A DNA stretch of 64,000 nucleotides from Pseudomonas sp. Tri1 (GCF_017968885.1 NZ_CP072913.1:372001-436000), one strand, 5' to 3'. Positions 46,094-57,825 are shown, numbered from the stretch's first letter. Numbers and translations are program-made. The notes: generated by a model from the letters alone, not told the origin.

Positions 46094-47869
46094 GTGATTG
46101 TTAGTCCCTGTAATGCACAAAAGATGTCTGCCAAACGGTTTAGAAACGCTCTGGTAGCGGGCTCGGCCCTGTTGTGCCTGTTCGGCGCGGGCCAACTGTG
46201 GGCATTCAGCCTGGATGATGTATCGGCGAAGGCTCAAGAACTGGCCGGGCAAAAATTCGAAGCCCCGCGCAGCAATCTGCCGAACGAATTCCGCGAAATG
46301 AAATTCGCTGACTATCAAAAAATCCGTTTCCGCACCGAAAAAGCCGAATGGGCCGACCAGAAGACCCCGTTCAGGCTGTCCTTCTATCACCAGGGGATGC
46401 ATTTCGACACCCCGGTGAAAATCAACGAAATCACCGCGACCACCGTCGAAGAGATCAAGTACGACCCGTCGCGCTTCGATTTCGGTGACGTGAAGTTCGA
46501 CCCCAAGGCCACCGAACAGTTGGGCTATGCGGGTTTCCGTGTGCTGTACCCGATCAACAAGGCCGACAAGCAAGACGAAATCATGACCATGCTGGGCGCG
46601 AGCTACTTCCGCGTCATTGGCAAGGGTCAGACTTACGGCTTGTCCGCCCGCGGCATGGCCATCGACACCGCCTTGCCATCCGGTGAGGAATTCCCGCGCT
46701 TTCGCGAATTCTGGATCCAGCGCCCGAAACCGACCGACAAGCACCTGGTGATCTTCGCCCTGCTGGATTCGCCGCGGGCAACTGGCGCCTATCGCCTGAC
46801 CTTGCGCCCGGGCACCGACACCATCGTAGACGTGAAATCGCGCATGTTCCTGCGTGACCGCGTGACCAAGCTGGGCGTTGCCCCGCTTACAAGCATGTTC
46901 CTGTTCGGCGCCAACCAACCGTCCAAAGTGCTGAACTACCGTCGCGAACTGCACGATTCCAGTGGCCTGTCGATCCACGCCGGTAACGGCGAGTGGATCT
47001 GGCGCCCGCTGAACAACCCGAAACACCTGGCCGTGAGCAACTTCTCGGTAGAAAACCCGCGTGGTTTCGGCCTGCTGCAACGGGGTCGTGACTTCAGCCA
47101 CTACGAAGACCTGGACGACCGCTACGAAAAACGTCCAAGCGCCTGGATCGAACCGAAGGGCGATTGGGGCAAGGGCTCTGTCGACCTGGTGGAAATTCCG
47201 ACCGCCGACGAGACCAACGACAACATCGTAGCGTTCTGGAGCCCGGAAAAACTGCCGGAGCCAGGCCAGCCGCTGGACTTCTCCTACCGTCTGCATTGGA
47301 CCCTCGACGAAGCCAACCTGCATTCGCCGGACAGCGCCTGGGTCAAGCAGACCCTGCGTTCCACCGGGGACGTGAAGCAATCCAACCTGATCCGTCAACC
47401 GGACGGGAGCGTCGCCTACCTGGTGGATTTCGAAGGTCCGTCCCTGCAAGCCCTGCCGGAAAACGCCGACGTGCGTAGCCAGGTGAGCGTCGGCGACAAC
47501 GCCGAGATCGTCGAGAACAGCGTGCGCTACAACCCTGAAACCAAGGGCTGGCGCTTGACGTTGCGCATGAAGATCAAAGACCCGGGCAAGGCGACCGAGA
47601 TGCGCGCCGCGCTGGTCCGGCCGCTTGTTCCGGTCGAGGAACCTGCCGCGTCGCATTCGGTGACCACCCTGGCCAAGGCCGACAAGATCGCCAAGCAACA
47701 GAACGAGAAAGAGAAAGAAAAAGAGCAAGGAACAGAGAAGGAAAAAGAAGCCAAGGCCGTCAAGGCGGCGTCCGCCGCTGTTGAGGCGACCCCAACCCCG
47801 CAGGAACCGGAACAGACTGAGCAAGTCCTGACCGAGACCTGGAGCTATCAGTTGCCTGCCGATGAGTAA
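46094..47869 (+). CDS. opgG: periplasmic glucan biosynthesis protein OpgG
   Basis: OpgG acts in the periplasm to make osmoregulated periplasmic glucan with OpgH. The 591 residues have signal peptide [23 protein letters not shown] and the MdoG domain, including [54 protein letters not shown] and [10 protein letters not shown]. The GTG at 46094 is selected because it puts the export signal at the start and matches related Pseudomonas proteins as I recall them. A Lys/Glu-rich tail ([20 protein letters not shown]) of about 70 residues follows the domain. It overlaps opgH by eight bases. Confidence 0.93.
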   Translation: MIVSPCNAQKMSAKRFRNALVAGSALLCLFGAGQLWAFSLDDVSAKAQELAGQKFEAPRSNLPNEFREMKFADYQKIRFRTEKAEWADQKTPFRLSFYHQGMHFDTPVKINEITATTVEEIKYDPSRFDFGDVKFDPKATEQLGYAGFRVLYPINKADKQDEIMTMLGASYFRVIGKGQTYGLSARGMAIDTALPSGEEFPRFREFWIQRPKPTDKHLVIFALLDSPRATGAYRLTLRPGTDTIVDVKSRMFLRDRVTKLGVAPLTSMFLFGANQPSKVLNYRRELHDSSGLSIHAGNGEWIWRPLNNPKHLAVSNFSVENPRGFGLLQRGRDFSHYEDLDDRYEKRPSAWIEPKGDWGKGSVDLVEIPTADETNDNIVAFWSPEKLPEPGQPLDFSYRLHWTLDEANLHSPDSAWVKQTLRSTGDVKQSNLIRQPDGSVAYLVDFEGPSLQALPENADVRSQVSVGDNAEIVENSVRYNPETKGWRLTLRMKIKDPGKATEMRAALVRPLVPVEEPAASHSVTTLAKADKIAKQQNEKEKEKEQGTEKEKEAKAVKAASAAVEATPTPQEPEQTEQVLTETWSYQLPADE

Positions 47870-50432
47870 TACTTCAGTACAGCCAGAGTCTCTCAGCGAG
47901 TATCTGGCACATTTGCCCATGACCGACGAGCAGCGCGCCGAGCTGGCGGGCTGCTCGTCTTTCAGCGAATTGCACGAACGCTTGTCGTCTTCGACCTTCG
48001 ATGCACCTGCCGAGGCGGCACAAGCCTCGGTGGGCCGTCGCCTGACCCTGAGCACCGCCGAGGAGCTCGAGGACGCCGAGATGCTGTCGGTCGACGCCAG
48101 CGGTCGCGTGCGCCTGAAGGCTACGCCACCGATTCGTCGGACCAAGGTCGTGCCGGAACCGTGGCGTACCAATATCCTGGTGCGTGGCTGGCGCCGCCTG
48201 ACCGGCCGCACCAACCCGCCGAAGCCGCCCAAGGATGAGCGTGTGCTGCCCCATGCGCGCTGGCGTACCGTGGGGTCGACCCGCCGCTACATCCTGCTGA
48301 TATTGATGCTCGGCCAGACCATCGTGGCTGGCTGGTACATGAAAGGCATCATGCCCTACCAGGGCTGGTCGTTCGTGGACCTGGAAGAAGTCCTGCACCA
48401 ACCGCTGTTGCAGACCGCCACGCAAGTGCTGCCGTATGCGCTGCAAACCAGCATCCTGATTCTGTTCGGGATCCTGTTCTGCTGGGTGTCGGCAGGTTTC
48501 TGGACGGCGCTGATGGGCTTCCTCGAATTGCTCACCGGTCACGACAAGTACCGGATCTCCGGCGCCAGTGCCGGCAACGAGCCGATTCCCAAGGACGCCC
48601 GCACCGCGCTGGTGATGCCGATCTGCAACGAGGACGTGCCGCGGGTGTTCGCCGGTTTGCGCGCGACCTTCGAGTCGGTGGCCGCCACCGGTGACCTGGA
48701 TCGTTTCGACTTCTTCGTGCTCAGCGACAGTAACGAAAGCGATATCTGCGTGGCCGAACAACAGGCCTGGCTGGATGTCTGCCGTGAAGCCGGGGGTTTC
48801 GGCAAGATCTTCTATCGCCGTCGTCGCCGCCGCGTGAAGCGCAAGAGCGGCAACCTCGACGACTTCTGCCGTCGTTGGGGCAGCGATTACAAGTACATGG
48901 TCGTGCTCGACGCTGACAGCGTCATGAGCGGGACGTGCCTGACCAGCCTGGTGCGCTTGATGGAAGCCACGCCTGACGCCGGCATCATCCAGACTGCGCC
49001 GCGCGCGTCAGGCATGGACACGCTGTATGCGCGCATGCAGCAGTTCGCTACGCGGGTGTACGGTCCGCTGTTCACCGCCGGCCTGCACTTCTGGCAGTTG
49101 GGTGAATCCCACTACTGGGGCCACAACGCGATCATCCGCATGAAGCCGTTCATCGAGCACTGCGCCCTGGCGCCGTTGCCCGGTAAAGGCGCGTTCGCCG
49201 GTGCCATCCTGTCCCACGACTTCGTCGAAGCCGCGCTGATGCGTCGTGCCGGCTGGGGCGTGTGGATTGCCTATGACCTGCCGGGCAGCTACGAAGAACT
49301 GCCGCCGAACCTGCTGGACGAACTCAAGCGTGACCGTCGCTGGTGCCACGGCAACCTGATGAACTTCCGGCTGTTCCTGGTCAAGGGCATGCACCCGGTG
49401 CACCGTGCGGTGTTCCTGACCGGTGTGATGTCCTATCTGTCGGCACCCCTGTGGTTCTTCTTCCTGGTACTGTCCACTGCGTTGTTGGCGGTGAACACGC
49501 TGATGGAGCCGCAGTACTTCCTCGAACCGCGCCAGCTCTATCCGTTGTGGCCACAATGGCACCCTGAAAAAGCCATCGCGCTGTTCTCGACCACTATCGT
49601 GCTGCTGTTCCTGCCCAAGTTGCTGAGCATCGTGCTGATCTGGGCCAAGGGTGCGAAGGAGTTCGGTGGCAAGTTCAAGGTGACGTTGTCGATGCTGCTG
49701 GAGATGCTGTTCTCCATGCTGCTGGCGCCGGTACGGATGATTTTCCACACCCGTTTCGTGCTCGCCGCGTTCCTGGGCTGGGCTGCGACCTGGAACTCGC
49801 CACAACGTGACGACGACTCCACGCCATGGAGCGAAGCGGTCAAGCGCCACGGCCCGCAAACCCTGCTGGGCTTCTTCTGGGCCCTGCTGGTGATCTGGCT
49901 GAACCCGAGCTTCCTGTGGTGGTTGGTGCCGATTGTCGGTTCGCTGATGCTGTCGATCCCGGTATCGGTGATTTCCAGCCGTGTTGGCTTGGGCTTGAAG
50001 TCCCGTGATGAAAGCCTGTTCCTGATTCCTGAGGAATACGCACCGCCACAGGAACTGTTGTCGACGGACCAGTACACCCATGAAAACCGTTGGCACGCGC
50101 TGAAAGACGGTTTCATCCGGGCGGTGGTCGATCCGCAACAGAACGCCTTGGCCTACGCGCTGGCTACCTCGCGTCATGGCCAGGCCGAGCCAATTGAATG
50201 GCTGCGGGTCGAGCGTGTTCGTCACGCCCTGAAGGCTGGCCCGTCCGGGCTCAGCAACAGCGAGCGACTGGCGCTGTTGAGCGACCCGGTGGCTTTGTCC
50301 CGTCTGCATGAGCAGGTCTGGAGCGAGGCTCATCCCGAGTGGCTGGCGGCGTGGCGCGAATCGGTCAAGGCCGATCCCCATGCACCGTTGCTACCGCTTC
50401 AGCCGGTGAGCGCACAGCCTCAAGTGGCCTGA
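47862..50432 (+). CDS. opgH: glucans biosynthesis glucosyltransferase OpgH
   Basis: OpgH is an inner-membrane processive beta-glucosyltransferase (GT2 family) that makes the linear glucan backbone. The 856 residues have a cytosolic N-terminal region, then helices [19 protein letters not shown] and [20 protein letters not shown]. The catalytic domain contains [24 protein letters not shown] and the acceptor/processivity motif [10 protein letters not shown]. Several C-terminal helices follow ([20 protein letters not shown]). It is coupled to opgG by overlap, and a strong terminator follows. Confidence 0.96.
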   Translation: MSNTSVQPESLSEYLAHLPMTDEQRAELAGCSSFSELHERLSSSTFDAPAEAAQASVGRRLTLSTAEELEDAEMLSVDASGRVRLKATPPIRRTKVVPEPWRTNILVRGWRRLTGRTNPPKPPKDERVLPHARWRTVGSTRRYILLILMLGQTIVAGWYMKGIMPYQGWSFVDLEEVLHQPLLQTATQVLPYALQTSILILFGILFCWVSAGFWTALMGFLELLTGHDKYRISGASAGNEPIPKDARTALVMPICNEDVPRVFAGLRATFESVAATGDLDRFDFFVLSDSNESDICVAEQQAWLDVCREAGGFGKIFYRRRRRRVKRKSGNLDDFCRRWGSDYKYMVVLDADSVMSGTCLTSLVRLMEATPDAGIIQTAPRASGMDTLYARMQQFATRVYGPLFTAGLHFWQLGESHYWGHNAIIRMKPFIEHCALAPLPGKGAFAGAILSHDFVEAALMRRAGWGVWIAYDLPGSYEELPPNLLDELKRDRRWCHGNLMNFRLFLVKGMHPVHRAVFLTGVMSYLSAPLWFFFLVLSTALLAVNTLMEPQYFLEPRQLYPLWPQWHPEKAIALFSTTIVLLFLPKLLSIVLIWAKGAKEFGGKFKVTLSMLLEMLFSMLLAPVRMIFHTRFVLAAFLGWAATWNSPQRDDDSTPWSEAVKRHGPQTLLGFFWALLVIWLNPSFLWWLVPIVGSLMLSIPVSVISSRVGLGLKSRDESLFLIPEEYAPPQELLSTDQYTHENRWHALKDGFIRAVVDPQQNALAYALATSRHGQAEPIEWLRVERVRHALKAGPSGLSNSERLALLSDPVALSRLHEQVWSEAHPEWLAAWRESVKADPHAPLLPLQPVSAQPQVA

Positions 50433-50437
50433 TACGC

Positions 50438-50474
50438 AAAAAGCCCCGCTTCTGAAAGGAAGCGGGGCTTTTTG
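50438..50474 (+). terminator. rho-independent terminator of opgGH
   Basis: AAAAGCCCCGCTTC pairs with GAAGCGGGGCTTTT around a short loop and ends in five T. Confidence 0.92.
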
Positions 50475-50514
50475 TTGGGTGCAATTTGAGTTTTGAACAG
50501 CGCCCGTGGCAAGG

Positions 50515-50716
50515 TCAGGATTGTGTATTGACGTTGTCCAGGGCTCGGTTTGCCAACATGCCACTCAGCTCGATCAGTTGCAGGATGCCAAGGGCAACGT
50601 GGCGCCGCGAGCCTTTCAGGTCGAACGCAAGGTCGCTGATCATGGCGTCGGCTGAGGCCAGGTTTTCGCTGAGGTTGACCAGCAGGCTTTCGGTGTCGAT
50701 GCCGTCGGCCCAGTCG
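50515..50716 (-). pseudogene. 3' remnant of a DUF6124 gene
   Basis: The - strand frame reads GIDTESLLVNLSENLASADA, then MISDLAFDLKGSRRHVALGI and ends ELSGMLANRALDNVNTQS. This is the C-terminal part of the small DUF6124 family common in Pseudomonas. The usual N-terminal 50 or so residues are missing. Upstream of 50716 the sequence changes abruptly into a dispersed repeat whose translation (YLGFRPDGGSLL) is not part of the family. The open frame reaching 50832 is a chance fusion. I treat it as a broken gene, possibly still transcribed. Confidence 0.65.
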
Positions 50717-50790
50717 AAAGTAACCAAAGCGCTTCTCAAAAGTGAGCCGCCGTCAGGGCGGAACCCTAAGTAGCCGTTACCTAAATAACG
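50717..50790. repeat. dispersed Pseudomonas repeat bordering the gene remnant
   Basis: On the - strand it includes GTAACGGCTACTTAGGGTTC and CGCCCTGACGGCGG, ending at GGTTACTTT. I remember close relatives scattered in P. fluorescens genomes, but I cannot search here. It contains the self-complementary stem CCGCCCTGACGGCGG. Confidence 0.55.
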
Positions 50791-50862
50791 GATATACACA
50801 CAAAGGGCGGCTGCGCCACCCAGCGGGAGCAAGCTCCCTCGCCACGGGTTTGCGTAGGCCCA

Positions 50863-52767
50863 CTAGACCCGGAACCGCCCCACCAACGTCTGCAAATGCA
50901 CCCCCAACCGCGCCAGTTCAGCGCTCGAAGCGGCAGTCTCTTCGCTGGACGACGCCGTTTGCTCCGACACATCACGTACATTCAGCACACTGCGGTTGAT
51001 TTCTTCGGCCACCGCACTCTGCTGCTCGGCGGCGGCGGCGATCTGCTGGTTCATCGACTGGATCGACGAGACCGTGCGGGTGATGTTTTCCAGCGAGCCA
51101 CCGGCGCGGCGGGTCAGCTCGACGCTGCTGTCGGTCAGGTTGCGGCTGTTGTCCAGGGTGGTGGCGACCTGTTCCGTGCCCGATTGCAGACCCAGGATCA
51201 GCTCTTCGATTTCTTCGGTGGACTTCTGGGTACGTTGGGCCAGGCTGCGAACCTCGTCGGCCACCACCGCAAAACCACGTCCGGCTTCACCGGCCCGGGC
51301 GGCCTCGATGGCGGCGTTGAGGGCCAGCAGGTTGGTTTGCTGGGCGACGGATTTGATCACGTCCAGCACACTGCCGATCTTGTCGCTTTCTCGCTTCAGA
51401 TCGCCCATGGCGGTGGTGGAGTTACCGACTTCGAGTGCCAGGCGTTCGATCTGGGCAATCGCTTCTCCTACCACCTTGTCGCCTTCGCGCGCCTGGGAAT
51501 CGGCAGCGGCTGCGGCCTCGGAGGCTTCTTCGGCATTGCGGGCCACTTCCTGCACCGTGGCGGTCATTTCGTGCATGGCGGTGGCGACCTGGTCGGTTTC
51601 CACTTTCTGGCTGTTGACCCCGGCACTGGTCTGTTCGGTAACGGCCGAGAGCTGCTCGGCGGCGCTGGCGATTTGCGTGACGCCTTCGCTGATGCCGCCG
51701 ATCAATTGCCGCAGGCCCACGGTCATGCTCTGCATGGCGCGCTGTAGCTGGCCCAGTTCGTCGCGGCGGTCAGAGGTCAGGTTGTGGGTCAAGTCGCCCG
51801 CCGCCACGCGTTCGGCGATCGTGAGGGTCTGGCCCAGAGGGCCGACGATCTGTCGGGTGATGACCAGGGCTGCGATGACGCCAAACAGCAGCGCGAGAAT
51901 AGCGGCCACTACCAGCACGGTCTTGGCCTCGGCTGCGTCGCGGTCGCGAACGGCGGTTTGGGAGACGGTCAGTTTTTGGCTGGCGTCGATCAATACGTCG
52001 CCTTGCGCTGCCATGCGCTGGAGTGCAGCGGCGTTGTCGATCTGGGAGTCGCGGAACTGGCTGACCGCTGTGCGATAGACATTGATCGAGTCGTTGGCCT
52101 GTTGCAGGTTGGCGGCATGTTCCTCGGGCAATTGCTCCGGCAAGCGTGCGAGAAGTTTGAGGACATTGTCGATGGCCTCAAGGGCCGGTTGCTGGGCTTC
52201 GCTCTTGCCGCTATAGGTGTAGCCGCGAACTTGATAGCGCGCTTGCTGGACCGCCTTGCTCAGTGTCACAACGCTGTTGAACTGGGCGACGCTGTCGCCT
52301 TGCAGCAACGATTTCTCCACTTCAGCGACGCGGGCCACAGCGTTGTCTGCACTGGCGCCGAGCTTGCTACGGGCATCTTCGCGGCTGGCGGTAGCGCGGG
52401 TCATCTCGGCGAAGGCGTTTTTGTACTCGGCAACGGCGGCCAGTTGTTTATCGATCAGGGCTACATCGGCCGGTTGCTCGATCAGTTGGCGGGCGGTCTT
52501 CAGCCCGGCTTCGAGTTTTCCGATCAGGTCGTTGACTTGCTGCGGACCCTTCTCGCCCCGTGAGGTGTCGTAGTCCATGCGTGCCAGGCGCAAGTCCTTG
52601 GTCAGATCGTTCAGGCTGGCAATGAACCCCAGTTTGTCGCCACGGCTGATCACGTTACCCAGGCTGCTCCAGCCGGTGAAGGCGATCATCACGGTCAGGA
52701 ACAGCACCAGGCCGAAGCCGAAACCCAATTTGCGATTGACGCTTACGTTACCCAGCCATCGGAACAT
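50863..52767 (-). CDS. methyl-accepting chemotaxis protein, HBM sensor (copy 1)
   Basis: This 634-residue chemoreceptor has TM1 ([20 protein letters not shown]) and a periplasmic all-helical ligand domain of about 250 residues ([20 protein letters not shown]), of the helical bimodular type known from McpS. TM2 ([20 protein letters not shown]), HAMP, and a signalling hairpin with tip [20 protein letters not shown] follow. HBM receptors of this type bind organic acids such as TCA-cycle intermediates or similar; the ligand here is unknown. Its sensor most resembles copy 3. A FliA-type promoter precedes it. It is the last of three tandem genes. Confidence 0.93.
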   Translation of the reverse strand: MFRWLGNVSVNRKLGFGFGLVLFLTVMIAFTGWSSLGNVISRGDKLGFIASLNDLTKDLRLARMDYDTSRGEKGPQQVNDLIGKLEAGLKTARQLIEQPADVALIDKQLAAVAEYKNAFAEMTRATASREDARSKLGASADNAVARVAEVEKSLLQGDSVAQFNSVVTLSKAVQQARYQVRGYTYSGKSEAQQPALEAIDNVLKLLARLPEQLPEEHAANLQQANDSINVYRTAVSQFRDSQIDNAAALQRMAAQGDVLIDASQKLTVSQTAVRDRDAAEAKTVLVVAAILALLFGVIAALVITRQIVGPLGQTLTIAERVAAGDLTHNLTSDRRDELGQLQRAMQSMTVGLRQLIGGISEGVTQIASAAEQLSAVTEQTSAGVNSQKVETDQVATAMHEMTATVQEVARNAEEASEAAAAADSQAREGDKVVGEAIAQIERLALEVGNSTTAMGDLKRESDKIGSVLDVIKSVAQQTNLLALNAAIEAARAGEAGRGFAVVADEVRSLAQRTQKSTEEIEELILGLQSGTEQVATTLDNSRNLTDSSVELTRRAGGSLENITRTVSSIQSMNQQIAAAAEQQSAVAEEINRSVLNVRDVSEQTASSSEETAASSAELARLGVHLQTLVGRFRV

Positions 52768-52808
52768 GCCGTTACTCCCTGCAGCGTTGATTTTATATGC
52801 TGGGAGCT

Positions 52809-52835
52809 ATATCGACCGGTAGGAAGGGTTCTGTA
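52809..52835 (-). promoter_or_regulatory. FliA-type promoter of chemoreceptor copy 1
   Basis: On the - strand TACAGAAC-N11-GTCGATAT, compared with the sigma-28 consensus TAAAGTTT-N11-GCCGATAA. Spacer is exactly 11. It lies 42 bases before the start codon. Confidence 0.7.
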
Positions 52836-52982
52836 GAGAACAGGAGTCAGTTACTTCTCTGAATGAGAGTGCTTGCTTGCGTTCGGCTGCAAAGCGGTCG
52901 TCAGTTCGAGCACGGTGGGTGCTCGCTTCGCGCCCGGAGGGAGCAAGCTCCCTCGCCTTGGGTTCTATGCCTGCCCCGTTGG

Positions 52983-54899
52983 TTAGACCTTGAAGCGTCC
53001 CACCAGTGTCTGCAAATGAACGCCCAGCCGTGCCAGTTCGGCACTGGAGGCGGCGGTTTCCTCGCTGGAAGCGGCGGTTTGTTCGGACACATCGCGCACG
53101 TTCACGACGCTGCGGTTGATCTCTTCGGCCACGGCGCTCTGCTGCTCGGCCGCGGCGGCGATCTGCTGATTCATCGATTGGATTGCCGAGACGGTGCGGG
53201 TGATGTTTTCCAGTGAGCCGCCGGCGCGTCGGGTCAGTTCGACGCTGCTGTCGGTCAGGTTGCGGCTGTTGTCCAGGGTGGTCGCGACCTGTTCGGTGCC
53301 CGATTGCAGGCCCAGGATCAGTTCCTCGATCTCTTCAGTGGACTTCTGGGTGCGCTGGGCCAGGCTGCGCACCTCGTCGGCCACCACCGCAAAACCACGC
53401 CCGGCCTCACCGGCCCGGGCCGCTTCGATGGCGGCGTTGAGGGCCAGCAGGTTGGTTTGCTGGGCCACGGATTTGATCACGTCCAGCACGCTACCGATTT
53501 TGTCGCTCTCGCGTTTGAGATGACCCATGGCTTCGGTGGAGTTGCCCACTTCCTTGGACAGGCGTTCGATCTGGGCGATGGCTTCGCCGACCACTTTTTC
53601 GCCTTCGCGAGCTTGTTGGTCAGCGGCAACGGCTGCTTCGGAGGCTTCCTCGGCATTGCGCGCCACTTCCTGCACTGTGGCGGTCATTTCGTGCATGGCT
53701 GTGGCGACCTGATCGGTTTCCACTTTCTGGCTGTTGACCCCGGCGCTGGTCTGTTCGGTAACGGTCGAGAGCTGTTCGGCGGCGCTGGCGATTTGCGTGA
53801 CGCCGTCGCTGATGCCGCTGATCAGTTGCCGCAGGCTGATCACCATGCGCTGCAGGCTGCCTTGCAACTGGCCCATGTCGTCACGGCGGGTGACCACCAG
53901 GTTTTGACTCAAGTCGCCGGAGGCGACACGTTCGAGGGCAACCAGGGTTTGCTGCAGTGGAGCGACGATCTGCCGGGTAATGATCCATGCGGCCAGCAGG
54001 CCAAACGCTAACGCCAGGATGGTGACGATGATCAGCGTTTCTTTTGCTTGGGCCGTCTCCTGGTCGCGTTTCTCGATTTGCGAGGTAGTCAATTGATTGT
54101 TCAGTTCATTCAACCGGGCGTCGTGATCCACCATTTTCTTGAGAGCCGAGGCGCTGGCCACCTGTGAATCGCGGAACTGGCTGACAGCAGCACGATAGGC
54201 TTTCATCGATTCACTGGCTTGTTGCAGGTCGGCGGTGTGTTGTTCCGGCAGTTTGCCCGGTAGGCTTTCAAGGTTTTTCAAGACGTTTTCGATGGCGTCC
54301 AGCGCTGGTTGCTCAGCTTCCGCCTTGCCGCTGTAGGTGTAGCCGCGGACCTGGTAGCGCGCTTGCTGGAGCAGTTTGCTCAGCTCCACCACACTGTTGA
54401 ATTGCGGGACGCTGTCGCCTTGGCGCAAGGCATTTTCGACTTCTGTCACCTTGGCCACGGCGTTGTCGGCGTTGGCGCCAAGCTTGGAGCGGGCCGATTC
54501 GCGGTTCTGCGTCGCCTGGGTCAGGTCGGCAAAGGCACGTTTGTACTCATCGAGGATAGCCAGTTGCTGATTGAGCAATTCCTGGTCTGCCGGGCGCACA
54601 AACCGTTTGAGGGCAGCTTGTATGCTCTCCTGGAGCTTGCCCAGGAACTCGCTGACGGTAGCCGGCCCTTGTTCGCCGCGGCGCATCTCATAGTCGAGGC
54701 TGGCGACGCGCAAATCCTTGGCCAACTCATTGAGGCTGGAGATGGAAGCCTGTTTATCGGCACGGCTGATTACGCTGCTCAGGCTGTTCCAACCTGCGAA
54801 GGTGCTCAGGAGGGTCATAAGCAGGACCAGGCCGAAGCCGAAACCTAGCTTGCGGTTGACACTTACGTTTCCCAGCTTTTCGGTTAGCCAACTGAACAT
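52983..54899 (-). CDS. methyl-accepting chemotaxis protein, HBM sensor (copy 2)
   Basis: This 638-residue receptor has the same layout as copy 1, with four extra residues near the N-terminus ([17 protein letters not shown]). TM1, the helical ligand domain ([20 protein letters not shown]), TM2 ([19 protein letters not shown]), HAMP and the signalling domain follow. Its ligand domain and HAMP differ most from the other two ([19 protein letters not shown]), whereas its signalling half is nearly the same as copy 3. A different ligand from copies 1 and 3 is therefore likely. It has its own FliA-type promoter. Confidence 0.93.
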   Translation of the reverse strand: MFSWLTEKLGNVSVNRKLGFGFGLVLLMTLLSTFAGWNSLSSVISRADKQASISSLNELAKDLRVASLDYEMRRGEQGPATVSEFLGKLQESIQAALKRFVRPADQELLNQQLAILDEYKRAFADLTQATQNRESARSKLGANADNAVAKVTEVENALRQGDSVPQFNSVVELSKLLQQARYQVRGYTYSGKAEAEQPALDAIENVLKNLESLPGKLPEQHTADLQQASESMKAYRAAVSQFRDSQVASASALKKMVDHDARLNELNNQLTTSQIEKRDQETAQAKETLIIVTILALAFGLLAAWIITRQIVAPLQQTLVALERVASGDLSQNLVVTRRDDMGQLQGSLQRMVISLRQLISGISDGVTQIASAAEQLSTVTEQTSAGVNSQKVETDQVATAMHEMTATVQEVARNAEEASEAAVAADQQAREGEKVVGEAIAQIERLSKEVGNSTEAMGHLKRESDKIGSVLDVIKSVAQQTNLLALNAAIEAARAGEAGRGFAVVADEVRSLAQRTQKSTEEIEELILGLQSGTEQVATTLDNSRNLTDSSVELTRRAGGSLENITRTVSAIQSMNQQIAAAAEQQSAVAEEINRSVVNVRDVSEQTAASSEETAASSAELARLGVHLQTLVGRFKV

Positions 54900-54940
54900 G
54901 CCGATACTCCTTCGAACCTTTTATAGGTCTTATGAGAAGA

Positions 54941-54967
54941 GTATCGACCATGTCACGGGGATCTGTA
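54941..54967 (-). promoter_or_regulatory. FliA-type promoter of chemoreceptor copy 2
   Basis: On the - strand TACAGATC-N11-GTCGATAC. Spacer exactly 11; 42 bases before the start codon, the same distance as in copy 1. Confidence 0.7.
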
Positions 54968-55099
54968 GAAAATAGGTGGGGGCATTGCTGCGGTGAGGGC
55001 GCTCGGCTGCGAGCGCTCGTCAGTCCAAGCGAGGTGGGTGGCCGCTCGCGCCCAGCGGGCGCAGAGCCCTCTCCATGGGGTGTATGCCTGCCCTTGAGG

Positions 55100-57004
55100 T
55101 TAGACCTTGAAGCGTCCTACCAGTGTCTGCAAGTGAACGCCCAGCCGCGCCAGTTCGGCACTGGAGGCGGCGGTTTCCTCGCTGGAAGCGGCGGTCTGTT
55201 CGGAGATATCGCGCACGTTCACGACGCTGCGGTTGATCTCTTCGGCCACGGCGCTCTGCTGCTCGGCTGCGGCGGCGATCTGCTGATTCATCGATTGGAT
55301 TGCCGAGACAGTACGGGTGATGTTTTCCAGTGAGCCGCCGGCGCGCCGGGTCAGTTCGACGCTGCTGTCGGTCAGGTTGCGGCTGTTGTCCAGGGTGGTC
55401 GCGACCTGTTCGGTGCCCGATTGCAGGCTGCCGATCAGCGCTTCGATTTCTTCGGTGGACTTCTGGGTTCGCTGGGCCAGGCCACGAACCTCGTCGGCCA
55501 CCACCGCAAAACCACGTCCGGCGTCACCGGCCCGAGCCGCCTCGATGGCGGCGTTGAGGGCCAGCAGGTTGGTTTGCTGGGCGACGGATTTGATCACGTC
55601 CAGCACTCTGCCGATCTTGTCACTCTCGCGTTTGAGATGACCCATGGCTTCGGTGGAGTTGCCCACTTCCTTGGACAGGCGTTCGATCTGGGCGATGGCT
55701 TCACCCACCACTTTTTCGCCTTCGCGAGCCTGCTGGTCCGCGGCGACCGCTGCTTCGGAGGCTTGCTCGGCATTGCGCGCCACTTCCTGCACCGTGGCGG
55801 TCATTTCGTGCATGGCGGTGGCGACCTGATCGGTTTCCACTTTCTGGCTGTTGACCCCGGCGCTGGTCTGTTCGGTAACGGCCGAGAGCTGTTCGGCGGC
55901 GCTGGCGATTTGTGTGACGCTGTCGCTGATACCGCCGATCAATTGGCGCAGACCCACGGTCATGCTCTGCATGGCACGTTGCAGTTGGCCCAGTTCGTCG
56001 CGGCGCTCGGAGCTGAGGTTGTGGGTCAAGTCACCTGCCGCCACGCGCTCGGCGACCTTGAGGGTCTGCTCCAGCGGGCTGACGATCTGCCGGGTAATGG
56101 CCATGGCTGCGATCACCCCGAGCAACAGGGCCAGCGCGGCGGCTGAAACCAGGAGCATTTTGGCTTTGTCGGCATCATGGTCGCGCACGACTGTTTGAGA
56201 CAGGGTGAGGTCTCTACTGGCCCCGCGTAGCACAATTCCCAAGTCGGACATGCGCTGGATAGCGGCAGCGCTGGCGGTCTGGGCTTCACGGAACTGGCTG
56301 ACTGCAGCACGATAGGTCTTGAACGACTCGTTGGCCTGTTGCAGATTGACGGCGTGTTCATCGGGCAGTTGGGCCGGCAGGCTGCCGAGGATTTTCAACG
56401 CGTTATCGATGGCATCCAGGGCCGGTTGTTCGGCGTCGGCCTGACCGCTGTAGGTATAGCCGCGAACCTGATAGCGGGCTTGCTGGATTGCCTTGCCCAG
56501 GCTTACCACACTGTCGAGTTGAGTAGCGTTGCCGCCTTGCCGTATGGCGTTTTCAACGCTGGCGACGCGGGCCACGGCATTATCCGCGCTGGCGCCCAAT
56601 TTTCCGCGCGCACCCTCACGACTGGCAATGGCACGGGTCAACTCGGCGAAGGCAACCTTGTAGTCGGCGACAGCGGCCAGTTGTTTGTCGATGAGTGCTA
56701 CATCGGCAGGCTGCTCGACCGGTTGACGGGCGGTCTGGAGCCCGGGCTCCAATTTGCCGATCAGATCGTTGATTTCCCCCGGACCTTTTTCACCGCGGGT
56801 CGAGTAATAGTCCATGCGTGCAGAGCGCAGGTCCTTGGTCAGGTCGTTCAGGCTGGCGATGAGCCCCAGCGTATCGCCGCGGGCAATCACGCTACCCAGG
56901 CCGGTCCATCCGGTGAAGGCGATCATCAAGGTTAAGAGCAGTACCAGACCGAAACCGAAGCCGAGTTTGCGATTGACGCCTACGTTACCTAGCCATTGGA
57001 ACAT
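55100..57004 (-). CDS. methyl-accepting chemotaxis protein, HBM sensor (copy 3)
   Basis: This 634-residue receptor is built like copies 1 and 2. TM1 ([20 protein letters not shown]), the HBM ligand domain ([20 protein letters not shown]), TM2 ([16 protein letters not shown]), HAMP ([20 protein letters not shown]) and the signalling tip are all intact. The ligand and HAMP parts match copy 1; the last 290 residues differ from copy 2 at only about ten positions. The ligand is unknown. It is upstream-most of the array, with a FliA-type promoter. Confidence 0.93.
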   Translation of the reverse strand: MFQWLGNVGVNRKLGFGFGLVLLLTLMIAFTGWTGLGSVIARGDTLGLIASLNDLTKDLRSARMDYYSTRGEKGPGEINDLIGKLEPGLQTARQPVEQPADVALIDKQLAAVADYKVAFAELTRAIASREGARGKLGASADNAVARVASVENAIRQGGNATQLDSVVSLGKAIQQARYQVRGYTYSGQADAEQPALDAIDNALKILGSLPAQLPDEHAVNLQQANESFKTYRAAVSQFREAQTASAAAIQRMSDLGIVLRGASRDLTLSQTVVRDHDADKAKMLLVSAAALALLLGVIAAMAITRQIVSPLEQTLKVAERVAAGDLTHNLSSERRDELGQLQRAMQSMTVGLRQLIGGISDSVTQIASAAEQLSAVTEQTSAGVNSQKVETDQVATAMHEMTATVQEVARNAEQASEAAVAADQQAREGEKVVGEAIAQIERLSKEVGNSTEAMGHLKRESDKIGRVLDVIKSVAQQTNLLALNAAIEAARAGDAGRGFAVVADEVRGLAQRTQKSTEEIEALIGSLQSGTEQVATTLDNSRNLTDSSVELTRRAGGSLENITRTVSAIQSMNQQIAAAAEQQSAVAEEINRSVVNVRDISEQTAASSEETAASSAELARLGVHLQTLVGRFKV

Positions 57005-57046
57005 GCTGATACTCCCTTGGAGGGCGAAACTGCTTTGTATAAAGCA

Positions 57047-57073
57047 CTATCGGCCCATCAGGGGGGAACTGGA
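57047..57073 (-). promoter_or_regulatory. FliA-type promoter of chemoreceptor copy 3
   Basis: On the - strand TCCAGTTC-N11-GCCGATAG, the best -10 of the three. Spacer exactly 11; 43 bases before the start codon. Confidence 0.72.
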
Positions 57074-57117
57074 GAAATGAGCTAAATGAGCTTGGACACT
57101 GTGGCAAGCCACGGGGA

Positions 57118-57825
57118 TCAGAACAACCGTGCGAGCAGGGCGGTGACCGCGGTCTCGACCCGCAGGATCCGCTCGCCCAATTGCACCGGTTGCAGGCCGG
57201 CCTTGGCCAGCAGGTCGATCTCGTAGGGAATCCAGCCGCCCTCCGGGCCGATCGCCAAGGTCACCGGCTCTGCCAGCGCACGCGGGCAGGGCGGGTAGTT
57301 GCCGGGATGACCGACCAGGCCCAAGGTGCCGTCGGTAATGGCCGGCAGGCGGTCTTCAACGAAGGGTTTGAAGCGTTTTTCGATGATGATTTCCGGCAGC
57401 ACGCTGTCCCGGGCTTGTTCCAGGCCCAGGATCAGTTGCTCGCGAATGGCCTCGGGCTCGAGGAACGGCGTCTGCCAGAAGCTCTTTTCCACGCGATAGC
57501 TGTTGACCAGCACTACGCGCGGCACGCCCATGGTGGCGATGGTCTGGAACACCCGCCGGAGCATTTTCGGACGCGGCAGGGCCAGCACCAGGGTCAGCGG
57601 CAACTTGGCCGGTGCAGGCTGGTCGAGGGTCACTTGCAGTTCCGCCTCGCGGGCTTCCAGGCGCAGCACCTGGGCCGTGCCCATCAACCCGCCGATGCGC
57701 CCGACCCGCAGACTGTCACCGACGGCGCTGCGATGGACTTCCTGCATGTGGGTCAACCGGCGATCGCTCAGGATCACGCGGTCCGGCCCGATGAAATCGG
57801 CCTCTTCGAGCAGCAGCAGGTTCAC
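57118..57825 (-). CDS. rsmE: 16S rRNA (uracil(1498)-N3)-methyltransferase
   Basis: RsmE methylates U1498 in the decoding region of 16S rRNA. The 235-residue SPOUT enzyme begins [20 protein letters not shown] and has the N-terminal PUA-like region ([17 protein letters not shown]). The knot motif [20 protein letters not shown] is followed by [19 protein letters not shown]. It overlaps tatC by four bases at its start, so it is probably read through from the tat operon. Confidence 0.95.
   Translation of the reverse strand: MNLLLLEEADFIGPDRVILSDRRLTHMQEVHRSAVGDSLRVGRIGGLMGTAQVLRLEAREAELQVTLDQPAPAKLPLTLVLALPRPKMLRRVFQTIATMGVPRVVLVNSYRVEKSFWQTPFLEPEAIREQLILGLEQARDSVLPEIIIEKRFKPFVEDRLPAITDGTLGLVGHPGNYPPCPRALAEPVTLAIGPEGGWIPYEIDLLAKAGLQPVQLGERILRVETAVTALLARLF

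Noticed and set aside
45920..48232. 770-codon - strand frame across opgG and opgH
   Set aside because: It spans two confidently identified genes and an intergenic region, has no family motif, and is most likely chance.
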